A stretch of 64,000 nucleotides of DNA from the NCBI GenBank assembly GCA_020721585.1, contig DYMK01000002.1:119257-183256 (forward strand), written 5' to 3'. This document shows, one piece after another, positions 48,058 to 55,780 of this stretch. The position numbers and the translations under genes were made by a program. A model generated the notes under the pieces. That model did not search any database, was not told where the DNA came from, and saw only the letters and a list, made by a program, of their open reading frames with translations. The stretch is from Sulfuricurvum sp. (GTDB lineage Bacteria > Campylobacterota > Campylobacteria > Campylobacterales > Sulfurimonadaceae). Numbering within the stretch: position 1 is the stretch's first letter; every line of letters begins with the position of its first letter.

Positions 48058-48749
48058 TGAAATATAAGATATTTTGTGATGAGTCAAATCATCTTCATAA
48101 CGACAAATCTGATTTGATGGTAATCGGCGGAATAGGTTGTCCCTCTGAAAGTGTCGAGTTTGTCAATAGGACTATCAAACATTTAAAACATAAGCATAAT
48201 GCAATGGGTGAGCTTAAATGGACAAAACTCAATAATAATAAAAAAGCATTTTATAAAGAGCTTCTGGAGTTTTTTTTCTCAAGTGTTGATTTGAGGTTTA
48301 ATGCCCAAGTAGTTTTGAATAAATCAAGACTCAATCACAATCAATATAACGAGGGTGAAGCAGATATATTTTATTACAAAATGTACTATTTTGCACTATT
48401 GCCATTTTTCAAAGTAGATGATACCTATAATATTTTTATGGACTATAAAGACACCAAAGGTGGACAAAGAGTCGCAGAACTCAAAAAAATAATTTACAAT
48501 ACATTTTATGGAAATATTGATGTTGATTTTACGATTATACACTCCCATGAGTCTCAAATAATGCAATTAGCAGATGTCATGATCGGGGCTATTGGATACA
48601 AAAATAGGCAAGATATTAAACATGAAAGTGAGATAAAAAATTTCATTATCGCTACTATTGAAGAGTTAGGTGGTATATCTTTAGATGTTTCAACACCACT
48701 ATGGGAAGAGAAATTTAGAATTTATAGATTTACGCCAAGGTCTTTTTGA
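48057..48749 (+). CDS. DUF3800 family protein
   Basis: A 230-residue protein. The N-terminus KYKIFCDESNH carries the Asp-Glu pair of DUF3800, with further acidic positions in IFMDYKDTKGG and a C-terminal SQIMQLADVMIGAIGY, consistent with the RNase H-like fold proposed for this family. Such proteins are often found next to restriction and other defence genes; activity is unproven. The ATG overlaps the last base of the type IIG stop codon. AT-rich. Confidence 0.85.
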   Translation: MKYKIFCDESNHLHNDKSDLMVIGGIGCPSESVEFVNRTIKHLKHKHNAMGELKWTKLNNNKKAFYKELLEFFFSSVDLRFNAQVVLNKSRLNHNQYNEGEADIFYYKMYYFALLPFFKVDDTYNIFMDYKDTKGGQRVAELKKIIYNTFYGNIDVDFTIIHSHESQIMQLADVMIGAIGYKNRQDIKHESEIKNFIIATIEELGGISLDVSTPLWEEKFRIYRFTPRSF

Positions 48750-49261
48750 TGTTTTCTGAAACTATTAATTTTGAATCATGTTGTCAAAGCGATGAGATAG
48801 TTGAGTTTTTATATAGCATTTTTAAAAATGATTTTATTGATACTTCTTGTCATTTGGCAAATACTATTTATATTGACCCTATCGCTAAAGATAAGCGCAA
48901 CGAAAAAGAGAAAATCTTTTGGCATATTATTACCAAAGATAACGCAAAAAGTGAAAAACGAGAGCTGGATAAGAATAGAGCTTCACGCATCAAATGGATA
49001 AAAAAGATGATTTTGAATCATAACCATCATAAAATAAAACTCTTTTACCATTATGAGAATAGACAAAAAGTTGTTAGGTTGTATTTATGGGCGTACGATG
49101 AAAACTTTATTGTCATTATTCAAAAATTAGGTAAAAGTTCAAGTCACTTAGTGACATCATTTTACATAGATAAACACTATAATAAAAATATTTATGAAAC
49201 AAGATACCAAAACTATCTATCAAAAAAAGATATAAATTTAGAAAAGTGTGAGTGGTTTTGA
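48749..49261 (+). CDS. Unknown protein, possible PBECR/RelE-like nuclease
   Basis: A 170-residue AT-rich protein starting within the DUF3800 stop (TGATG), so the last gene of the RM operon. The C-terminal half reads RELDKNRASRIKWIKKMIL, KIKLFYHYENRQKVVRLYLW, NFIVIIQKL and HLVTSFYIDKHYNKNIYETR. This order recalls the barnase/ColicinE5/RelE-like (PBECR) nuclease domains found in phage and toxin proteins. I am not certain of this. The N-terminal 50 residues are unassigned. Its tight coupling suggests it accompanies the RM enzyme. Confidence 0.6.
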   Translation: MFSETINFESCCQSDEIVEFLYSIFKNDFIDTSCHLANTIYIDPIAKDKRNEKEKIFWHIITKDNAKSEKRELDKNRASRIKWIKKMILNHNHHKIKLFYHYENRQKVVRLYLWAYDENFIVIIQKLGKSSSHLVTSFYIDKHYNKNIYETRYQNYLSKKDINLEKCEWF

Positions 49262-49427
49262 GGTTGTTCGCCCATAAGGCAGGACAAAGAGCCATCTCTT
49301 GATACTGCGATGGTATCTGAGCAGTAGAATCATAGCGTATTAAATGTATTAAATGTATTACGGCACGCAATAAAAAAGTTAGTATTAGCGCACTAAGGGG
49401 CAGGCTGAACTAAAATGAAAGGGAATT
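49262..49427. other. Spacer after the RM operon
   Basis: No gene is supported. It contains a short direct repeat of TTAAATGTAT (two and a half copies near 49338-49361), and the AAAGGGAATT ribosome site of the 45-residue remnant lies at its end. Confidence 0.5.
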
Positions 49428-49565
49428 ATGAGCAAACCATTTGATGAGCGGAATGAAGTAAAAAAAGAGACTAGGGTAGTCGAGTGTGAAAAAGCAATCG
49501 ATGCGATGGTCTATGCGCTGTATGGATTGAGTGCGGATGAGATTAACATTGTGGAGGAGAAATAG
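49428..49565 (+). pseudogene. Orphan C-terminal tail of a type IIG enzyme (45 residues)
   Basis: The frame ends KAIDAMVYALYGLSADEINI, nearly identical to the end of the type IIG enzyme 1.5 kb upstream (KEIDAMVYALYGLSADEIAI). About 45 bases are identical at DNA level. A start ATG and AAAGGGAA ribosome site are present, so it may still be translated, but it is a gene tail without its body. It ends one base before the next gene and its GGAGGAG supplies that gene's ribosome site. Confidence 0.8.
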
Positions 49566-49784
49566 ATGGTAGAGTTTTTGATTTATACCGTTGTGGTTTT
49601 AATTGTGGGATTTTTATTCTTGATGATTTTAGGGGTCATTTTTACGATTATTAATCTTTTTCGCTCCCCTACGACAAGGGTACAAGCGATGAGCGATGAA
49701 GAAAAAGTGCAAAAAGAGAAAGAGAAAAATCTTCTTTTGCTAGGGCTTGGTCTTATAGTGGGTGCAACGTTCTTCGGGGATTAA
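49566..49784 (+). CDS. Small two-helix membrane protein
   Basis: A 72-residue protein with a long N-terminal helix (FLIYTVVVLIVGFLFLMILG), a charged middle (SDEEKVQKEKEK) and a second short helix (LLLLGLGLIVGATFFG). It starts directly after the stop of the RM-tail remnant, with GGAGGAG as ribosome site. I do not recognise it. Function is unknown. Confidence 0.6.
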   Translation: MVEFLIYTVVVLIVGFLFLMILGVIFTIINLFRSPTTRVQAMSDEEKVQKEKEKNLLLLGLGLIVGATFFGD

Positions 49785-49853
49785 CAAAAGAAGCGTTGAA
49801 AAAAGACAAAAAATGAAAATAGGGTGAGAGTACATTAAAATAGACAATTTTGG

Positions 49854-49859
49854 TATAAT
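49854..49859 (+). promoter_or_regulatory. -10 box of valS
   Basis: Perfect TATAAT, 31 bases before the valS ATG. Confidence 0.5.
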
Positions 49860-49889
49860 TCGCCCCTATTTTCTCCTCAAGGTTTAACC

Positions 49890-52508
49890 ATGTCTTCAAC
49901 CCATTATGATCCCAAAAATATCGAACACAGTTATTATCCCCTCTGGGAAGATCGCGGGTTTTTTGAAATCGATGGGAATCGCACCATCCTCAAACCCAAC
50001 AAACATTTTTCCATTATGATGCCTCCGCCCAACGTCACGGGACGACTTCATATCGGTCATGCGTTGACCTTTACCCTCCAAGACATCATCGTCCGTTACA
50101 AACGGATGGATGGGTATATGACCCTCTGGCAACCGGGAACCGACCATGCGGGAATCGCGACCCAAAACGTGGTCGAAAAACAGCTTTTAGCACAGGGAAC
50201 CACCAAAGAGGAGCTAGGACGTGAGGCGTTTTTGGAGCGGGTTTGGGCATGGAAAGAAGAGAGCGGCGGAATCATGGTGGGGCAATTGCGTAAGCTGGGG
50301 GTCTCACCTGCGTGGAGTCGTGAACGTTTTACGATGGATGAGGGGCTAAAAACCTCCGTCAAAGAGGCGTTTGTCCACCTCTACAACCAAAACCTCATTG
50401 TTCGGGGAAATTACATGGTCAACTGGTGTACCCACGATGGGGCATTGAGTGACATCGAGGTCGAACACGAAGAACATCACGGTCATTTTTACCACATCCG
50501 TTACCCTTTTAGCGATGGGAGCGGTCACATCGTGGTCGCTACCACCCGTCCTGAGACCTATTTCGGCGATACGGCGATTATGGTACACCCTGATGATGAG
50601 CGTTACCTCCACCTCATCGGACAAAGTGTCACCCTCCCCCTCATAAACCGTGACATCAAAATCATTGCTGATACCCATGTTGACCGTGACTTTGGGACGG
50701 GTGTGGTTAAAGTAACGCCCGCCCATGACACCAACGACTACGAAGTGGGCAAACGGCATGATCTGGAATTTATCACCGTTTTCGATGAAAAAGGGATGCT
50801 CAATCACCATGCAGGGGAATTTGAGGGATTAGAGCGTCTTCAAGCGCGCGCTATCATCGTCAAACGTCTCGAAGAAGCAGGATTTATTGAAAAAATCGAA
50901 GAGCATACCCACCAAGTAGGGCATTGTTACCGTTGTAAAAACATCGTCGAGCCGTACATCTCTAAGCAATGGTTTGTCCGCAAAGAGGTCGCACGTCAAT
51001 CGATCGATAAAACCAATGCGGGGCTAACGCAGTTTTTTCCTCCCCATTGGATCAACAGTTACAACGCGTGGATGGGGGAATTGCGTGATTGGTGTATCTC
51101 TCGCCAATTATGGTGGGGACACCGTATTCCCGTATTTTATTGCGATGCGTGCGGTCATGAGTGGGCGAGTTTGGACGAAAATCCTGCTTCCTGCCCCCAT
51201 TGTGCTTCGGCTAACTTTACCCAAGACCCTGATGTTCTCGATACGTGGTTTAGTTCGGCATTGTGGCCGTTTTCGACATTGGGCTGGGGAAATGGGGATA
51301 CTCTAGGCGATCAATTGTTCCAAAGCGAAGATATGGCTCGATTTTATCCCAACACCCTCCTCATCACCGGATTTGACATCCTCTTCTTTTGGGTAGCCCG
51401 TATGATGATGATGGGGGAGAGTTTCACAGGCGAATTGCCCTTTAATCACATCTACCTCCATGCGTTGGTGCGCGATGAGCACGGTCAAAAAATGTCCAAA
51501 TCCAAAGGCAATGTCATCGATCCCCTCGATATGATCGAAAAATACAGTGCCGATGCGTTGCGTTTTACCTTGGCGGTGCTAGCCGCACAGGGGCGGGATA
51601 TTCGTCTGAGTAATGAGCGTTTGGAACAAAGCCGTAATTTTACGAATAAACTTTTTAACGCCTCAAAATTTTTGCAAATGAATGTGGAGAGGTTCAACGA
51701 TTTAGCTTCTCAAGAAATTACCACACCGTTGGGTCGCTATATGCTTAGCCGTTTTCACCGTGCGACCGCTGAGACAAGAGCCTTTTTGGATGAGTATCGC
51801 TTCAATGATGCAGCGACGGTACTCTATCGCTTCTTGTGGAATGAATTCTGCGACTGGGGTATCGAGCTTGGTAAAGCGTCCAAAGAGAGCGTCCATGAAC
51901 TGGGGAGTATCTTCAAAGAGTCGATGAAACTCCTTCATCCCTTTATGCCCTTTATCACCGAGTACCTCTATCATGAGCTTTCAGGGACGACACTGGAAAC
52001 GGGAGATTCGATTATGGTCATGGCGTACCCTGAAAACACACAAACAGATGAGGCTATCGAAGCGGCATTTGCGACCATCATGGATGCCATTGTGACCATT
52101 CGCCGTGCGAAAACATTGGTCGATCTTGGGAACCAAAAAATTCAATCGGCTTACCTAAAATGCGATGGTGACCATGCGATGATGACCCCCTTTATTGAGC
52201 GTTTAGCCAAAGTGACAACGTTGCAGTTTACCCAAACGAAAATTGATAATGCCATCAGTGACATCGGCAATAGCGTCGAAGTATATCTTCCCACCGATGC
52301 GATTGATCTTAGCCCCATCATCGACCGTTTGACCAAACAGCGCGAAAAACTCCAAAAAGAGACCGATAAATTACGCGGAATGCTCTCCAACGAGCGTTTC
52401 GTTGCCAATGCACCCGAAGCGGTCATCGCCGAAAACCGGCAAGGACTTGAGAATGCCGAGGAAAAAATAGCCAAAATTAACGGGCAATTGTCGTCATTGA
52501 GGGGGTAA
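49890..52508 (+). CDS. valS: Valyl-tRNA synthetase
   Basis: Charges tRNA-Val. The 872-residue class I enzyme has the HIGH motif in PNVTGRLHIGHA near 48, GTDHAGIATQ, an editing domain with TTRPETYFGDTA, a zinc-type Cys set (CDACGHEW and SCPHC near 415-435) and KMSKSKGN near 530. The C-terminal tail is a coiled-coil (RLTKQREKLQKETDKLRGML). It ends in a 32-base overlap with the converging Nudix gene. Confidence 0.97.
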   Translation: MSSTHYDPKNIEHSYYPLWEDRGFFEIDGNRTILKPNKHFSIMMPPPNVTGRLHIGHALTFTLQDIIVRYKRMDGYMTLWQPGTDHAGIATQNVVEKQLLAQGTTKEELGREAFLERVWAWKEESGGIMVGQLRKLGVSPAWSRERFTMDEGLKTSVKEAFVHLYNQNLIVRGNYMVNWCTHDGALSDIEVEHEEHHGHFYHIRYPFSDGSGHIVVATTRPETYFGDTAIMVHPDDERYLHLIGQSVTLPLINRDIKIIADTHVDRDFGTGVVKVTPAHDTNDYEVGKRHDLEFITVFDEKGMLNHHAGEFEGLERLQARAIIVKRLEEAGFIEKIEEHTHQVGHCYRCKNIVEPYISKQWFVRKEVARQSIDKTNAGLTQFFPPHWINSYNAWMGELRDWCISRQLWWGHRIPVFYCDACGHEWASLDENPASCPHCASANFTQDPDVLDTWFSSALWPFSTLGWGNGDTLGDQLFQSEDMARFYPNTLLITGFDILFFWVARMMMMGESFTGELPFNHIYLHALVRDEHGQKMSKSKGNVIDPLDMIEKYSADALRFTLAVLAAQGRDIRLSNERLEQSRNFTNKLFNASKFLQMNVERFNDLASQEITTPLGRYMLSRFHRATAETRAFLDEYRFNDAATVLYRFLWNEFCDWGIELGKASKESVHELGSIFKESMKLLHPFMPFITEYLYHELSGTTLETGDSIMVMAYPENTQTDEAIEAAFATIMDAIVTIRRAKTLVDLGNQKIQSAYLKCDGDHAMMTPFIERLAKVTTLQFTQTKIDNAISDIGNSVEVYLPTDAIDLSPIIDRLTKQREKLQKETDKLRGMLSNERFVANAPEAVIAENRQGLENAEEKIAKINGQLSSLRG

Positions 52509-53064
52509 ACTCCAAAAACCAATAGAGAGCAAACATCACTCCCGGAGTTTTGGGGAGCGTTTCATCCATGATAAAAGTCCTCGCTTCGTGGCGGGGGAGA
52601 TAGACTACCTCAATGGTCTCTTCATCGATCCCACCCCCTTCATCTTTTTTCATACTATCATCAATGCGGGCATAATAGAGTGTTTGTTGCGATCCTGCAA
52701 ACCCCACCGCCGTATAAAAGGAGGTGACGCGATGAATCTGATCCAAAGGGACATCGAACCCGCACTCCTCTTGGATTTCTTCTTTGGCGGTTTGAAGGGG
52801 ACTGGTGGCTTTGTCCAAAATTCCCGCACACAGTTCGTAGGTGAATCCATCTACGCCATTGTGGAGATAGACGGGGGGGCGAAATTGTTTGACCAAAAGG
52901 AACGCATCTTTTTGCAGATGAAAAAGGAGGATGGCGACGCTGTCATGCACTTTGACCGCCTCCCACTGGTGGGCTATCCCATCACGCTCAAAGTGAATCG
53001 AAACGGGATGGACAAAGCGGGGATTTTCCAAAGGTGCGGTGGTAAAGTGACGGATGGTCTCCAT
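52477..53064 (-). CDS. Nudix hydrolase, NUDT14/UDP-sugar diphosphatase-like
   Basis: A 195-residue protein. The Nudix box spans GILDKATSPLQTAKEEIQEE followed by CGF, with the Glu residues EE..EE conserved. The first box Glu is Thr and the box Arg is Glu, as often seen in the UDP-sugar/NUDT14 branch. VDGFTYELCAGILD before it and the C-terminal ETIEVVYLP support that branch. The likely substrates are nucleotide sugars or ADP-ribose. Its 3' end overlaps valS. Confidence 0.88.
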   Translation of the reverse strand: METIRHFTTAPLENPRFVHPVSIHFERDGIAHQWEAVKVHDSVAILLFHLQKDAFLLVKQFRPPVYLHNGVDGFTYELCAGILDKATSPLQTAKEEIQEECGFDVPLDQIHRVTSFYTAVGFAGSQQTLYYARIDDSMKKDEGGGIDEETIEVVYLPRHEARTFIMDETLPKTPGVMFALYWFLEFTPSMTTIAR

Positions 53065-53080
53065 AGATTTTCCTTAATTT

Positions 53081-53647
53081 TTAGTCGGCGATTCCCTCAA
53101 TTTCGATGGTCATTTGGACATCCTCTCCGACCATCACCCCACCCGCTTCCATCGCTTTGTTCCAGTTAAGCCCAAAATCTTTTCGGTTGATGGTGCCATT
53201 AAGGGTAAAGCCAGAACGTTTGTTGCCCCAAGGATCAACCACTTCTCCCCCCATATCCATGGTCAGTTTAACGGCTTTGGTGACACCGTGCATGGTGAGA
53301 TTACCCGACACCGTTTTCCCTTTTTGCGCCGTCATAGCAAAGCTCATCTCAGGATAGGTGGTCGCATCGAAAAAATCGGCACTGCGTAGGTGATCATCCC
53401 GTTTGGTGATTCCGGTATTGATGGTTTTGACTTTGACCGTTCCATTAAGCGATTTAAGATGCCCTTTTTCCAGATCATACGATCCACTGAAGCCACTAAA
53501 ATTACCACTAACGGTGCTGATCATCATGTGTTTGACTTTGAATCCCACACTTGAGTGAGAGACATCAACACTGTAAGGGGCAGCAAACAGCGACATGGAG
53601 CCTAAAAGCACACTAGAAACGACCGTAACAAGTAGATTTTTGCGCAT
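53081..53647 (-). CDS. YceI family periplasmic lipocalin-like protein
   Basis: A 188-residue protein with signal peptide MRKNLLVTVVSSVLLGSMSLFA. The mature part is the YceI fold: YSVDVSHSSVGFKVKHMM, GSYDLEKGHLKSLNGTVKV, LRSADFFDATTYPEMSF and DFGLNWNKAMEAGGVMVGE. Relatives bind isoprenoid lipids. The ATG at 53647 follows AAAGGAAAT; an upstream ATG at 53698 is rejected. It leads the Nudix gene by 16 bases and may share its transcript. Confidence 0.93.
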   Translation of the reverse strand: MRKNLLVTVVSSVLLGSMSLFAAPYSVDVSHSSVGFKVKHMMISTVSGNFSGFSGSYDLEKGHLKSLNGTVKVKTINTGITKRDDHLRSADFFDATTYPEMSFAMTAQKGKTVSGNLTMHGVTKAVKLTMDMGGEVVDPWGNKRSGFTLNGTINRKDFGLNWNKAMEAGGVMVGEDVQMTIEIEGIAD

Positions 53648-53743
53648 TGGATTTCCTTTATAGATAAATTCGAGCCTATTGTAGTTCCTTTTGGTCAATG
53701 ATTCCCTAACGTTTGATTAATGGGGAAACTATTTAAGCTTTGC

Positions 53744-53749
53744 TATACT
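53744..53749 (+). promoter_or_regulatory. -10 box of pyrF
   Basis: TATACT 26 bases before the pyrF ATG. Confidence 0.4.
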
Positions 53750-53774
53750 TTTGTAACTAATAAAAAGGGTTGGT

Positions 53775-54470
53775 ATGGAACTGTGTATCGCATTGGATCT
53801 TCCTACAATGGAGGAAAATATTGCTTTAGTGGAAAAAATCAAAGGGTATCCCGTTTGGCTTAAAGTGGGTCTTCGTGCCTATATTCGGGATGGAAAACCT
53901 TTTTTAACCGCCCTCAAAGCGTGCAATCCCGAAAGTAAGATTTTTTTGGATTTAAAACTTTATGACATCCCCAACACCATGGCAGATGCCGCTGAGTCCA
54001 TTATGGGCTTAGGGGTAGATATGTTCAACGTTCACGCCTCCGCAGGCCCTAAAGCGATGCGTGCGGTGATGGAGCGGTTACAACCGTATCCCAACCGCCC
54101 ATTGGTATTGGCAGTCACGGCATTGACCTCCTTTAATGAAATGGAGTTTGATCACGTCTATGGCGATACCATCGCCAGCAAAGCGGATCAATTTGCTACC
54201 GATGCCTATCAATCAGGATTGGATGGGGTGGTGTGCAGCGCGTATGAAAGTGCATCCATCAAATCACTTACTTCCCCCACCTTTGTGACCCTCACGCCAG
54301 GGATTCGCCCCTTTGGGGAAGATGCGGGGGATCAAGAGCGTGTTGCGACCATTCAAACCGCGCATCACGAAAAAGTCGATTTTATCGTGGTCGGACGACC
54401 TATTTATAAAGCACCCAATCCAGCAGAAGTGGTCGAAAAGATTTTACAAACCCTCAATCAAGCACTTTAA
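53775..54470 (+). CDS. pyrF: Orotidine 5'-phosphate decarboxylase
   Basis: Last step of UMP synthesis. The 231-residue TIM barrel has LCIALDLPTMEEN at the start, the catalytic Lys/Asp cluster FLDLKLYDIPNTM near 56-68, VNVHA-like MFNVHASAG, LTPGIRPFGEDAGDQ and VGRPIYKA. Stands alone; no other pyrimidine gene is adjacent although carB is in the window. Confidence 0.97.
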   Translation: MELCIALDLPTMEENIALVEKIKGYPVWLKVGLRAYIRDGKPFLTALKACNPESKIFLDLKLYDIPNTMADAAESIMGLGVDMFNVHASAGPKAMRAVMERLQPYPNRPLVLAVTALTSFNEMEFDHVYGDTIASKADQFATDAYQSGLDGVVCSAYESASIKSLTSPTFVTLTPGIRPFGEDAGDQERVATIQTAHHEKVDFIVVGRPIYKAPNPAEVVEKILQTLNQAL

Positions 54471-54493
54471 GGTGCTTGTTATTTAAGCATGAG

Positions 54494-54499
54494 TATAAT
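54494..54499 (+). promoter_or_regulatory. -10 box of the tRNA-Ser gene
   Basis: Perfect TATAAT 21 bases upstream of the mature tRNA 5' end. Confidence 0.55.
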
Positions 54500-54519
54500 T
54501 ACGCCCTCTTAATCATAAT

Positions 54520-54609
54520 GGACGAGTAGGAAAGCGGCTGAATCCACCTCCCTGCTAAGGAGACGTACTGGCAACGGTACCGAGAGTTCGAATCTCTCCT
54601 CGTCCGCCA
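54520..54609 (+). tRNA. tRNA-Ser (GCT)
   Basis: A 90-base class II tRNA. The acceptor arm GGACGAG pairs with CTCGTCC, followed by discriminator G and an encoded CCA. The anticodon loop CTGCTAA gives anticodon GCT (reads AGC/AGU). The long variable arm (ACGTACTGGCAACGGTACC) and the T loop GTTCGAAT are typical of tRNA-Ser. Confidence 0.96.
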
Positions 54610-54661
54610 CTCATCAATTTAATCCCTTCTAATAGCATCTAAAAATTCTTGATCCGAATCG

Positions 54662-55780
54662 TTAAAGATACCCTTGTGTACGCGATTTTTCGATCTCTTT
54701 TAATGCCCGCTTAGCGTCCCGCACACCCATCGTCCCTGATTCCAATGCGGTAATGATGGCATCATACCGTTTTTGTGGGCGTAATGAAAGGAGGATAATC
54801 AACGACTTAGCATCGGAGGCATTGTCCCAAAAAAAGCGTTGTCGTCGTTTAGGTCGATGGTGCCACACCCACCGAACCGCTTCACCCAATACAACCCCAA
54901 GGGCAATCAATCCCCCATAGATAAGGTAGCGCAAGAGGTTGGATTTGGGCAGAGGAAGGGGTGCATCAAGGAGCGCATCGGGAGTGTACCCCGCATCATC
55001 GATGGTGATGGGGATAGGTTGGGTGGAGAGGGTAATGATCTTTTGGGTCGTGGTATCAAAATAACTCAGATGCAATGCGGGGATGGTATAGGGGTGGGAG
55101 GAAACCAGTGCGAAGGATTGGGTCACTTCACCCACAAACCCTTCTTGGGAAGGGGTAAGCGATTTTTGGGGAGGTTGGAGGAACTGTTTCACTTCACTAA
55201 GATTAAGGTCAAAGAGGGGGAGGGCATCGAAATTCCCCGCACCTTTAAGGGTAATGCGCAGATGGAGCGGTTGGTAGGGGTGGAGCGTTTGGGTATCGGT
55301 ATGGACATCAAGGGTAAAATGACCATTAAGGGCAACCCCATTGGCACGGGTGTCGATGGTGAGTGGGGGGAGGTGCGTTTGGGTATTGATAATATCTTCT
55401 TTACTGAGATTATCCCGCCCTAAGACCGTATTTTCCACCGCGCCTAAGGCAGTAAAGCGCACCCGTGCGTTGGGAGAGAGGGTGAGTTTTCCCGCGATTT
55501 TGGGGGTAATGAGGAGTTCAACAATCTCAATGCGTTTGCCCTTGACCATCGTGGTGTGTTGGTTGAGCAAAGAAGTCGTGTAGTGGGGGGTAGATTCAAG
55601 GAGCAATTGGATCGAATACTCCGAAGCACTCCCATCAAAAGCACACGCATACCGTACCAAACCGCTTTGTCCGACATTGAGTGTGGTGGGATGATCAAGG
55701 AGTTTCCATTCATAGTTTCCCCACAGCGGGGAGAAGAACAGGGTTACAAGGGCAATGATACTACCAAGGTTTCGTTTCAT
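54662..55780 (-). CDS. batD: BatD-like protein
   Basis: A 372-residue protein with signal peptide (MKRNLGSIIALVTLFFSPLW), periplasmic beta-rich BatD-type repeats (LTIDTRANGVALNGHFTLDV, LRITLKGAGNFDALPLF, ending ALHLSYFD) and one membrane helix near 292-312, then a basic cytosolic tail (RPKRRQRFFW). It is the third gene of the Bat operon after batA and batB. The ATG at 55780 overlaps the batB end by 20 bases; the longer frame to 55891 is rejected for lacking a signal peptide at its front. The Bat complex is linked to stress tolerance or envelope work in other bacteria. Confidence 0.85.
   Translation of the reverse strand: MKRNLGSIIALVTLFFSPLWGNYEWKLLDHPTTLNVGQSGLVRYACAFDGSASEYSIQLLLESTPHYTTSLLNQHTTMVKGKRIEIVELLITPKIAGKLTLSPNARVRFTALGAVENTVLGRDNLSKEDIINTQTHLPPLTIDTRANGVALNGHFTLDVHTDTQTLHPYQPLHLRITLKGAGNFDALPLFDLNLSEVKQFLQPPQKSLTPSQEGFVGEVTQSFALVSSHPYTIPALHLSYFDTTTQKIITLSTQPIPITIDDAGYTPDALLDAPLPLPKSNLLRYLIYGGLIALGVVLGEAVRWVWHHRPKRRQRFFWDNASDAKSLIILLSLRPQKRYDAIITALESGTMGVRDAKRALKEIEKSRTQGYL

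Noticed and set aside
49262..49427. Possible small gene after the RM operon
   Set aside because: Stops in all frames and no ribosome site; only a short TTAAATGTAT direct repeat.
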